Of a DNA stretch of 64,000 bases, positions 24,201-35,865 are shown piece by piece. The DNA is from Piper betle (Eukaryota > Streptophyta > Magnoliopsida > Piperales > Piperaceae). The notes beneath the pieces were generated by a model. That model saw nothing but the letters and a program-made list of their open reading frames with translations, did not search any database and had not been told where the DNA came from. A program made the translations under genes and the position numbers. The DNA lies in NCBI GenBank assembly GCA_033002965.1, contig JAURVB010013235.1, positions 1 to 64,000 on the forward strand, read 5' to 3'. How positions within the stretch are numbered: position 1 is the stretch's first letter; each line of letters starts with the position of its first letter.

Positions 24201-26773
24201 TACAAACATGCAATCCTCCAACTTAAGTCAAATAGAAATAAAACGTCATAAAATATATTTTGATATATGGTAGATGACAAGAGGAGTCTAAGTTTTAATG
24301 AAGCATTTCATACAGCAAAGTAAAACTGTATACCCACGCAACAATTGAAATAAAGGATTGAGATGAGCAATGCCTCTAAAGTTCTCCAAGATAACAATGT
24401 ATTATAGAAAATGCAACGAATACAAACCTTCATAGCTCTTCGCTCCCTCACAAACGATGGATGTACTTTGTCTTTCAAATAGTCAATTCTTTGCGCAAAA
24501 TACCACTCAGGTGCACGAGGCTCAACATTAAACTTTTTACAAAATGGGACCCATTTCCTAGCAAATTCTGATGTCTCTGAAAGTGCCTCAAATGTTAACA
24601 TTGCTGCTCCATCATCAGAAACATAGCAAGCAACTTTCTCCACTGGATAATCAACAGCAAGAATGGATAAGACCGTGTTTGCAGTTATAAGTGGTGGCTC
24701 CTTCAGTGGATCCACAGTGCTTACAAAGATGTCTATATCAGATAGTTCAGAGTGTTTTCCTTCTTTTTCATATCTAAGTGACAGTCTGTCTAGGTATGTT
24801 TCTCTCTCTATGGGGTACCACTTGGGGAACTGATCTAATATCCAGGAAACAGCAAACCATATCTCACATATAACTGATGTCAGCCATAACCCATAAGCAT
24901 CAGAAACAGGATGAAGGATCCTATAATGAAAAAATAATCCAAGGATCACAAGCCGAATGATAATTATGATGCGATACGGATTTATTTTGCTAGATGAAAT
25001 AGGCAATTTTCTGGAAAGCGGTTGTCGCCCCTCATCCATCCTGAAAAAATAAATTTAACAGAGTTCAATAACTTTGTGGAGAATCCTGATATACTAAGAA
25101 ATGTGCACGACATTGTGCAAACAACATACATGGGTAAATCGGAATCATCTATTTCATCACCATTCCAGCCATCTCCCCCAGGGACCTTAACCATTTGTAA
25201 TTTGTCTGATTGTCTTTGTTTCCATTCGTCCAATCTATCCTTCCACGTCACACTCCCATACCCATATACAGCTAAGTCTTTTGTGGGATCCATAGGCCTA
25301 GGTTGCACTGCATTGGCAAAAACACAATTACAAACAATCAAATATTGCCAACATCCTAAACTTTCTTTTTAAAAAACCTAGCAGCTCACAACTTTGTTCT
25401 GGGACGGGCATGGGATGAACTCGATTTCTCCTATCCATGTATTGTGGTACAATAAGAGCATGATGATCCGATGGAATACTATCATCCTATTAGAAAGAGG
25501 CCAAACGCATGTCTAAATAAAAAATGAAAACAATAATGGCCTTTCAACTCATTTGACAAAAAAAACAGCAATATCATATCGCCAATATTCACCTCTTGTC
25601 CATATGTCAAGAGCGGAATATCTGGAGTACGACCAGAATCTGAGCTAAATGGCTGTGAACTTCCTGTTACAGCATCAGGATATGAGCTGCGGCCGTAATT
25701 GAGACGCCCATTGAACACCGATTCTGCAAAATTATGTGCCTCTCTCCCACTCCTGAAATCAAACTCGTGCTCCAAATCATCAACACCATCCTCCTCTTCA
25801 TCTCCTTCAACCCTGGGACTACCTAATAAGCAAGGAATCTCACAGAGAATTATAAAATGCGAGAAAATCAAAATCAGAGATGACATTGTAATAATCCTAC
25901 TCATATACTTTTACAAGTGACAATTATCGTGCATTGATGGGTCAAAAAACCCAACCTTTGTGGCGTTTGTATCTCGTTTTGCACTGGGGGCAGGCTTGAT
26001 TCCCCTCTCGTCTTTCATATTCATAACATGACCGGCAGACCGGAAATGCACACTCGTTGCAGGCAACAAAAAGCTCCCCATCAACCGTAATTTCAATTTC
26101 GTCTTCACAAATTTGGCAAATCTGTCCACTCAGATCTCGCAGCTGCTTGATCTGCGCACATATACACCCAGAAAAGTGTTGGTTGGAACACAAAATCCAC
26201 GAGCTGATTGATAAAAGAAAATTTATACAAGTTGTAAACTTGGCCAACGAGAACAAAGTGAGATAAAATCATCATTCCGTGAGACCATGAAGTTATTTTT
26301 AGTAAAATAGACTAAATTGCCAAGAGAGTGAAATCAAATCAGCATTCCTAAAACCATGATGATCCGGTATAGGAAAATCTATTCTTTACCAATCAATTTG
26401 GAGGTAAATTCATTGGAATCAGCTCCTGCAGAACAAACTGGCAAACAAAAAAATGTCCGAAGAAGTATCGGAATATATCAGACCATACTGATAGAGGGAA
26501 AAGACATCGTTCATTCAAGAAAACATTGCACAGACAGCAACACGAAAGCATGCGTTGCCCCATATACGAAATCGCAAGCGCTTATCTTGGAAAATTACAA
26601 CACGCAAAACACCCATCTTTCCCATCACAGAACTGAGCACTTGGTCGGAAATCAGTAAAACGGTAAGGAAGAAACCTCTTTCAAGCACTTACCCGCCCCA
26701 CTTCATCGGCATTGATCACGATAAACTCGTTCCGGTTGTGAGAGCCCGCCACGAGCCGCCCACCCGTTGCCAT
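21269..26773 (-). CDS. CESA6-like: Cellulose synthase catalytic subunit, CESA6 clade
   Basis: Plasma-membrane UDP-glucose-dependent beta-1,4-glucan synthase of primary walls. Thirteen GT-AG exons, 5' to 3': 26773-26693, 26151-25956, 25822-25593, 25486-25390, 25307-25130, 25040-24428, 24142-24005, 23880-23755, 23666-23454, 23342-23070, 22892-22696, 22333-21983, 21853-21269; about 1,092 aa. Seen: start [21 protein letters not shown]-like zinc finger (CQIC...CPQC, about 38-83); conserved D in SDDGAA (about 403), DCD (570-572), TED (790-792), QVLRW (830-834); FTVTSK; membrane segments after about 280 and in the last two exons; C terminus CGLDCD. All junctions keep phase except exon 10 (273 nt, expected 274). 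One base is missing in GAAGAAAAACCCCC (+ strand 23231-23240), shifting the frame before the conserved TCNCWPKWC. Every other motif is intact, so I treat it as a real gene with a probable sequence error. Confidence 0.95.
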
Positions 26774-27130
26774 AGCCGCTGCGGATCCGCCCGCCGGAGC
26801 CGCTTCACCTCACAAACGGCTTTCAAAGACAGTAAAGACTCCAACTTGTCGACCAAATCCCCAAAGCGCACGAGCTAACCGCGGGCCCAACTCACAAGAT
26901 CACCAAATGACCACAACCCGGAAAACAGAACTTCAAATGGGCATCTCAGTGGCGCTGTTGCCGATCGCCAAACAAAAAAGTGAGAGAGGTGGGGGAGACG
27001 AGGGAGAGAGAGGAGGTGGAAATGGCCAAATGGGAGTGAGAGAGGGTGAGAGAGAGCGCAAGGAAGGGGTTGAGAATCTAATAAGGAGGAGGAGGAAGGG
27101 AGCTTTGGGTGATTGTTTCAACGCGTAAAC
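26774..27130 (-). promoter_or_regulatory. CT-rich 5' leader of the cellulose synthase gene, with a tiny uORF
   Basis: Read on the minus strand, this is a pyrimidine-rich stretch (CTCTCTCTC runs at about 26985-27065) just upstream of the ATG, typical of plant 5' leaders. It contains one short upstream reading frame, ATG CCC ATT TGA (26944-26933), about 160 nt before the start codon. The transcription start is not determined from sequence, and I saw no clear TATA box. Confidence 0.5.
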
Positions 27131-30100
27131 GCCAGAGTGAGAACAGACAGGCAGATCTAGCAACGACGGCGGGGCCCGCTCATCAACGGGCAATGGGAGT
27201 GACCGCCGGCGAAGCTGTTCGCCGGCGGCGCCGCCTGCCTCCGCCCTTTGGATGGTGGAAGCAGGATGGTGGTTATTAATGTACCAAATGGTTGGTTGGT
27301 ACTCTGATTATTGGCCAAATGCTCCTAGTTTACTTGATATTAAGATAATATTTAAGTTTTGTCATGATTTTTTAAAGCTTAAAAATGCATTTGTGCGGCC
27401 GATCGTTAATAGAATTACATATTTTATTATTATACATTACATTCATCGTGGTAAGAATTTGTCCCTGATTTTGTAAATGTGTGTGTGTGAGAGCATTATC
27501 TGTTTTAGTGGTATGCGTTCGTGGTATATAATATACCACGGCCACAATGTGCAAATCAAATAGAGTGTTGTGCATGTGGGCATTGGCAATTTTGCAACAA
27601 AATTTCAAAGAAAATAAGTTCTTCCCTTAGTTATCTCTTGTAGGGTATAGATTATTAACTTTATATAAGAAGAAGGAATTAACATATTTCATTCGTCTTA
27701 AAACTGAGAAAACTATAAATATTATCTATTATATTTATATATATATATATATGTGGAAATTAAATAGGTTGGTTGGTAAAGAGAGCCGGGGGTGGGAGCC
27801 GGGCTGTCGCCGGACCAAATAAGTAGCAAAGAGAAAAGGGTGTTACGCCCCAGCTTGCACGCAAAAGTCCCTTCTCTGTTTTCTCTCCCCCACCCGTGTG
27901 GACCCTACCTCTCGCATCACGCAGTAGTAAACAAAAATGTCATTGAATACTAGTCTACTGCCGTCCCCCTCACAAGAGGTGCAACAAATATATATAAAAT
28001 ACAATATAATATAATATATGCGGAAAACAGCAAACCAAGGATTTATGTATATATATTATAAGTTGTAACATGTGTATATCATACCAGTTTTATAGGTTTT
28101 ATTTCATTTCAAGGGATTGATTAATAGTGTAAGGAGTGGTGAGAGTAAGAAGAGGAAGGAATGGCCACAGGGAGGAAGATGGATGGGAAATTGGGAACGA
28201 TGAAGACAGCTAATAAAAGTGAAGTGGGATTCCATGGGGTCCGGCCCCTGCTTTGTTTGTTTGCGACTTGTGACCATCAAACTCTCATTTCTTTGTTGCT
28301 TTCTTGTTCTGCGGTCGAGCCAATCTCTTTTTATTACTTGCTCATGTCTCTCATTTACAGGTTTCCCAGCTCATTCCCCATTATTCCCTACTATATAATA
28401 TCCTCCTCCATTTTCTATCCCAAAAGTATTAGGCTAATCCCAGGAGACACCAATGAATACGATAATTGTATATAGTTATAAAAATCTTATATTTTGAGTT
28501 AGCTTTTTGAATAAAAAAAAACTTGTGAAAACTTATTCACTTCGGATTAGCCCATAACAAAATTAATTTTATTAGGCGGGTGAAATTAAGGAAAAGCAAT
28601 ATTCACCCCATTTCAATACAATAAAAATAGGTTTGAACGGGTTTGATTGAGCTGATTTGATTAAATGTTTTGACAATCTAAACAAAATAACACAAATTAA
28701 CGATGCCGGGCATGCCATTTCTTCCTTGGTCTTCACTCTAAGTAATCCGCTATTAGCTAGGAATGCTAGCCTCCTCTTCATCTATTTGCTGTGGTATATT
28801 TGTCACAACTATGCATGTAAAGCAAGCAATTATCAACCCTATCTTGATCGCTGGAAATATTATTCATCAAATAAAGCAGCTTTTCTCTAACAGCTAGCTT
28901 ATTGTTGTCTAGACACATTGAACTGTGATGTTAAAAAGCCCCCTAATGAAAAATGTTATTGATACGTCATTTAGAAGTAGTGATGGGTCCAATTCACCTA
29001 ATTTCACACCCACACGTCTCGTGTTATTTCGTCGAGAGTTTTATGCATGGGATTTACAGGATGATTGATCCTGTATATAAATATATCTTATAAACGAAGC
29101 TAACAAAGTGCATGTGGCGCTGTGAGGATGCGGGAAAGTTGACGCCACTCAATACACTTCACCCTGCACTCATCATGCGACCTGGTAGGATACCTTTGAA
29201 ACAGGACCAAGGCTGGTTGAAGTAACGGAGAAGCAAGTGGAATGAATATGATGCTCCAATATATATATATAAACATATATCATGCCAATGCGATTTTGGG
29301 TTTTTTTGTTAGCGGTAATATTAGTACGTACTTAATTAAATAAAGTTCTTAATGTTCTTGTTTACAGAAGTTAGCACTGCAGGCAGGCATGCAACACGAT
29401 TAACTTCAGAAACAAATAAAAAACCTTGAGAAACAAACAAGTGCTGGCCTTCGGAACTGTTTCACATATTATTAATCTAAACAATTTTTTTTTCAAAGTA
29501 AAGGCAAATTCATTCACATACAGAGAGGGCATTAATAAGCCAGAGGATTCATAATAAGGAGTAATAAAAGATTTGACATTAGTCTCGAGCAAAGATATTA
29601 GCGTCCAGCTCATGTGCTCAACAGGATGAATCCAACCAGAAAATATGAACTTCAAATGATGCCGCAGGATTTATTTACCGTTATTGACTAATCACGTATA
29701 TAAATCATCATAAATAAATATACATACATGCGTAGAATTTACAATCGCAAACATGTCGGAGTGGCTATCTACTGGATAATAATAAAGTGGTGAATGAAAA
29801 TGGATTGGAAGGTAATATAAATGATTAGCAACTAAAAAGCGGCACCCCGTCTATCTTTCTTCTTTTCTTCTTGTTAATCCTTGGTCACAATTATCACTAA
29901 CCTGCAGTTTGTTGTTTATTACGAAAGATCAAATAAATAAACAGTCCGCTCCAGCGGGGCCAAAGCTGGCAACAGACGGGCAAGGGCGGTTCGGATTTGG
30001 CTTTTTCGGACAGTGATGTGAAAGCTGCCAGTCCCTAAATTTGCGGGGACCGAGGAGCTACAATTGGGATTGTGTAGGCAGCTGCCCGTCTCCGCGGACC

Positions 30101-31091
30101 CTCGCGAGGCGGGCCCATTTATTTACGTGTGGCAAGTGGCAATTGGCATGTGAGTTGGGTCCCATCAAGATGCAGGACCTACATAAAGTGCAGCGATATA
30201 GGCTCAGCTGGAAAAAAAAACCAATCTTAAATTAAATTAAGATTGGATAAAGGGAAATAAAAGAAAGTGGATATGAAAATAAAAAAAGAAATTCATCTTT
30301 TTTATATGCTTAATTAGATGAAAAATTATATAGCATCATCACTACTTGTTTCTCCCTTATTGACTTTTATCTAAAAAATAATTGTCTAAGGATTTTCTAT
30401 CAATGTTGGAAAATAAAATTTTATCTCATTTATTTTTGCAAACCAACCGGATAAATGTAGGAAAAGAATATATGTTTCTCACATCAAAAAGTATAGTTTT
30501 TTATTTTTATTTTTTATTATACGGTAAGAAAATGTAAAAAAATAAAAGATCTTTATTCACCGGAGGAAAATTCTTCATTCACGCACATTTTTCATAAAAA
30601 ATGGTAAAATATATACAATGATTGCTAAGTCCATTATTTTTAGAAATGCAAGTGCACATTCAACTTTTAGATATCACACTCGTGCATAATGGTCTTCTAT
30701 TATCACATTTTTTATTACAAATTTGTCACCGCTTTATCACCGTATTTTAAAGATAAAAAAATTGTCACCGAAAAAAGTCAGGAATTAAGATCAAACAGAA
30801 AAGTTACCACCATTTTATCGCCGAAAACTCCGTGACAAAAAATCATGTGATGTTTGGTGCTTAGTAAGGAGACATTTTAGACTCATATTTTTAATCAGCA
30901 TAAGGTACTTAAAGAAAATGATATATCCAACCTAACAAAAAAATAATATCATTTAATTTTTATTATTTCCTTAGAAACGAAAATATTAACATTAGAGAGA
31001 TTTTCTTTTTTAGAAAAAAAATTATTTGCAACCCAAACAAATTTATGAAATGTATATACAATAGTTTTTATCATAAACAAAAAAAGACCTT
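27131..31091. other. Intergenic, no supported gene
   Basis: It holds the presumed CESA promoter on its left side and otherwise AT-rich DNA with scattered short open frames (27252-27476, 28161-28475, 28572-28890, 29371-29655, 30041-30235). None has a recognisable domain or plausible gene structure. Confidence 0.5.
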
Positions 31092-32350
31092 ATTAACAAA
31101 TGAGATAAATCAAATGTAATTATCATGAAAAAATGATTGCTTTTATTTTTATCTTTTACTTTTAAGGCCATTTCTTTTCGTTGGCAATTTGGTTCAAAAA
31201 GGTATAAATATTTGTTTAAAAAATGCATTTGAACTCTTTAATACTCTTCACTTTGAAAATGCATATTTCTAAATCTGTCTAATCTAGATACAGTCAAAAT
31301 ATACTCGGGAACGGGCACAAACATGATATATTTTATCAAACCCAATTTCAGGTTAAAGTTTTACCCACTTTTAGTTTTACCCGATTCAGGCCAGTTACAA
31401 GTCGGTTTAAGCGTGTTCGAACGAGACTAGTTTTCCCCAATAGTCGTATGAACGTGTTATAGCGGCTGAGTATCCCTAACATGCATATGATAATTTGAGA
31501 TAGGTTACAACAAAGTATGAGTTATCATTATATATAAAAGGTATACATATGATTTTCTATGGGTTATCAGGGTTGCATGCATAGATTTAGGCCATTGCAA
31601 CGTTTAGCATTTATTGGGGATTTTCAAGGAATTTTATTTGCATGCATCATATAGACTTTTAATCACCAGTTTGTGCTCCTGTGGGCCCTGCTTGATTGAG
31701 TCTTAGGTTTTCACCGGCATTAGTTAAGAGTTGAAGACTCATTTAACCTTCTTATCTCGATACCCGCCTATAGAGTCATTTTAGAACTCGAATTAGTTTT
31801 AACTTTGGACGGTGTCAATTCGACCTTTCTGCCAATATGAAATTGCATATACCCATAGGTGGGCCCCACTTGTAGTTTTGCCCGGTTCGGGTCAGTCTCG
31901 AGTCAATACGAATGTGCTCGAGCTAGAGCAGTTTTCAGATCATGAGTAAGGGCCCGGATAGCTGTATGAACATTTTATGATAGTTGAGTATGCCTAATAT
32001 GCAAATAATAGCTTGAGATAGGCTATAGGAAAGCATTAGTTATCACTGTATACAGAAGGAATACAAATGATTTTTTTATGGGTTACCAGGGTTGTATGCC
32101 TAGATTTAGGCAATTGCATCATTTAGCATATATTAGGGATTTTTAAGGTATCTCATTTGCATGCATCATACGGACTTTAAATCACCGAATTGTGTTCCTA
32201 TAGGCCCAACTTAATTGAGTCGTAGGTTTTCACCAGAATTAGTTGAGGGTTCAAGACCCATTTAACCTTCTAACATCGATTCCTGCCTATAGAGTCACTC
32301 TAAGGACTTGAGTCAGTTTTGATTTTGAATTGTCTCAATCTAAGTTTTCC

Positions 32351-32398
<48 letters not shown>

Positions 32399-32594
32399 CA
32401 TATATCCATAGGTGGACCCCATTAGACCACGAGTTGTTAGAGTTTAGATTGTGCCACGTGGCAAGATCTAAGCCATCCATATTGGCCCTAGCTTCACCCA
32501 ACTATTTTCCAGAGATTTTTCACGATTTTGATGATTTCCACCAGAGCATCGCCGCCACTTCGACTCGCCATGACACCGAACTGGCACCACCATG
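31092..32594 (+). repeat. Tandem duplication, copy 1 (about 1.5 kb)
   Basis: This segment is repeated directly next to itself at 32595-34054. It starts ATTAACAAATGAGATAAATC and ends with CACCACCATG, and covers about 240 bp of older flank plus the 5' half of a family-2 LTR. It also has an internal repeat: two diverged blocks of about 0.5 kb, from about 31350 and 31870, share the order TTTTACCCAC/TTTTGCCCGG, GAGATAGG, GGGTTA.CAGGGTTG, TTTGCATGCATCATA and GGTTTTCACC. A related block occurs at about 9930-10370. Confidence 0.85.
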
Positions 32595-34054
32595 ATTAAC
32601 AAATGAGATAAATCAAACGTAATTATCATGAAAAAAATGATTACTTTTATTTTTATCTTTTACTTTTAAGGCCATTTCTTTTCGTTGGCAATTTGGTTCA
32701 AAAAAGGTGTGCATATTTGTTTAAAAAATACATTTAAACTCTTTAATACCCTTCACTTTAAAAATGCATATTTCTAAATCTGTCTAATCTAGATACAATC
32801 AAAATATATTCATGAACGGGCACAAACATGACATGTCTTGTCAAACCCAATTTCGGGTTAAAGTTTTACCCACTTTTAGTTTTGCTCGGATTAGGCCAGT
32901 TACGAGTCGGTTTGAGCGTGTTTGAGTGAGACTAGTTTTCCAAATGGTCGTATGAACATGTTATGACGGCAGAGTATCCTTAACATGTAGATGATAATTT
33001 GAGATAGGTTACAATATAGCATGCGTTATCATTATATATAGAAGGTATACAGATAATCTTTTATGGGTTACCAGGGTTGCTTACATAGCTTTAGGCCATT
33101 GCAGCATTTAGCATCTATTAGGGATTTTCAGGGTATTTTATTTGCATGCATCATAGAGACTTTTGATCATCAAATTGTGCTCTTGTGGGCCCTCTTTGAT
33201 TGAGTCGTACGTTTTCACTGGCATGAGTTAAGGGTTGAAGACTCATTTAGCCTTCTTATCTCGATTCCCACTTATAGAGTCATTTCAGAACTCGAGTTAG
33301 TTTTGACTTTAAACGGTGTCAATCCGACCTTTCTGCCAATATGAAATTGCATATACCAATAGGTGGGCCCCGCTTGTAGTTTTGCCCGATTCGGGTCAGT
33401 CTCTAGTCAATACGAGCGTGCTCGAGCTAGAGCAGTTTTCAAATCATGAGTTAGGGCCCGGATAGCTGTATGAACATTTTATGATAACTAAGTATGCCTA
33501 ACATGTAAATAATAGCTTGAGATAGGCTATATGAAAGCATTAGTTATCATTGTATACAAAAGGTATACAAATGATTTTTTATGTGTTACCAGGGTTGTAT
33601 GCCTAAATTTAGGCCATTGCATCATTTAGCATATATTAGGGATTTTTAAGGTATCTCATTTGCATGCATCATAAGGATTTTAAATCACCGAATTGTGCTC
33701 CTATAAGCCCAACTTAATTGAGTTGTAGGTTTTCACCAGAATTAGTTGAGGGTTCAAAACCCATTTAACCTTCTTATATCGATTCCCGCCTATAGAGTCA
33801 CTTTAAGGACTTGAGTCAATTTTGATTTTGAATGGTCTCAATCTATGTTTTCCATTTACATATATATTGCATATATCCATAGGTAGACCTCATTAGACCA
33901 CGAGTTCTTAGAGTTCAGATTGTGCCACGTGGTAAGATTTAAGACATCCATGTTGGCCCTAGCTTCACCCAACTATTTTCCAGAGATTTTTCACGATTTT
34001 GATGATTTCCACTAGAGCATCGCCGCCACTTCAACTCGCCCTGACACCACCATG
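32595..34054 (+). repeat. Tandem duplication, copy 2 (about 1.5 kb)
   Basis: Direct copy of 31092-32594 at an offset of 1,503 bp, with scattered substitutions. It lacks about 12 bp near its 3' end (around 34042) and has a much shorter AT run near 33860 than copy 1 has at 32353-32396. Its two internal 0.5-kb blocks start at about 32853 and 33370. The substitutions show the duplication is not recent. Confidence 0.85.
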
Positions 34055-35865
34055 ATAGCCTTGATATCGGCTATCGAGTCGTACCCTCACCACCACCAGT
34101 GCCGCCATAGTCACTGCAAGCAACGATGTTTTTATATCTGGTTTTCTTTGCCGCTGGTAATAACATTTTTATAGCCAGTTTCCGCCAGCACGGCCACCAG
34201 TTCGAACCATTTTTCGGCACCACTGAGCCACCTCCAACCTATCCGACCACCGAGTGGCTTCCCTTCACCAAGATCTTCATTTTAAGACCACTTATGACCA
34301 CCGTCGTGGTCGCGATCCCCACTGGTGATCTCCCCTGACGACGTCACTGCACTTGACGGTTCTGCCCTTTTCAGCCATTTTTTGCCAGCTAGCCGCTGAA
34401 CTTCACCAATTACCACCATCATCTTCCTCATCGTATGGGCTATCAATCCCGATCAGCTATGACCCTATCCGCACCACCATCAGCATCTTTCGATGAAGAG
34501 CACCACCTGTCCATCGGACCTGTTTGTCCACGTTAGTGTTCGTCAGCCCACATTTGTGTCTGCCTACCCAACCCAGTTCACCCGCCTAGCAGTCCCTTCG
34601 TCATGTCCGAGCTCGTGTCCGTGTCCAGCTACCTGGCCCATTGCTTGACTCAGCTGAGTTGACTCGACTCGACTCGATCGACTTGGCTGGTTGACTCAGT
34701 TCGATTCGGTTCAACGCATTTTTACCCTATTTTCTACCATTTTTCGACCGTTTTCGTTACCCCTATATTAGTGTAGATTCATATTCACAGTATTTAACAT
34801 ATTTTTATATTATGACTATTTTTATTTGTTTATTTATTAATTTATTTATTTATTCATTATTATTTCTTTATTTTTATTTATATGTTCATTATATATGATA
34901 AATGTTTACGTTTTGATATATTTACTTATTAAAATTAGTCATATTTATGTTTACTAAATTGTATATATTTATCTATTTGTTCGTTGCCTATATGTTATTA
35001 TTTATTTGTATTTAATTACATATTTCGTATTGGTTATTTTTATTCATGATTAATTAATATTAACTAATTATTCATTTATTTATCAAATGATTATGTATTT
35101 ACTATTTAATTATTTATATTCATACTAGCAAGAGTATATGTGATATTACTTGTGTTTAGCAGTGTATTAGTATATGATATTATTATTTTATGACTAGAGT
35201 ATTATTATTGTCTTGTATTTATTATTTATTTATTTATTCATGAGTGTATGTATTTTTTATTTATTATTTGTTATTATTTATTTTTTATTATGTCTCAATT
35301 TGCGTGTTGTATGTTTAGTTTTATATTTATTTGATATTATCCTCTTTATTAGGATATATTGATGACGTGAGCACATACTATAAGCATGCATCATATAGAG
35401 ATGTCAATATTTTACTTAGTAGTAGGTTTCAATGTAAGTTTCGAAGTCCGACCTCACCGTATATGAGACATCACGCTTGGAGCTTTTACCATAGGTTTGT
35501 TAGGACTTTTCTCACTTTTTATCGTTATATTCTATCACTTATTTGATTTAGATCGCATGATGTGTTAAATAGTTGTTTTATCGAACCCCATTTAACACGG
35601 GCCATTTAGACGTATTTTATTTCTGTGATTAATAACCTCGATGATGGGACTCGTCGAATTTTATTTCGAAAACAAGGTCCATCGCAAGTTACCTTCGAAC
35701 TTATTATATAAATCCCTTTCTAGGCCTATATATAATTTTTTCGAGTTTTTCAATAAGATGTGAGGCAGAAGGAAAACTGACAACTGCGTCTTGAGATAGG
35801 GGAAGTGTTAGTCAAAGTGGGCTATGGATTTAGTGAGTGTTTGTTCAATTTAAGAGGGATCCTGC

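Noticed and set aside
21157..26266. Plus-strand open frames within the cellulose synthase region
   Set aside because: They are antisense shadows of CESA exons or intron sequence, without domains.
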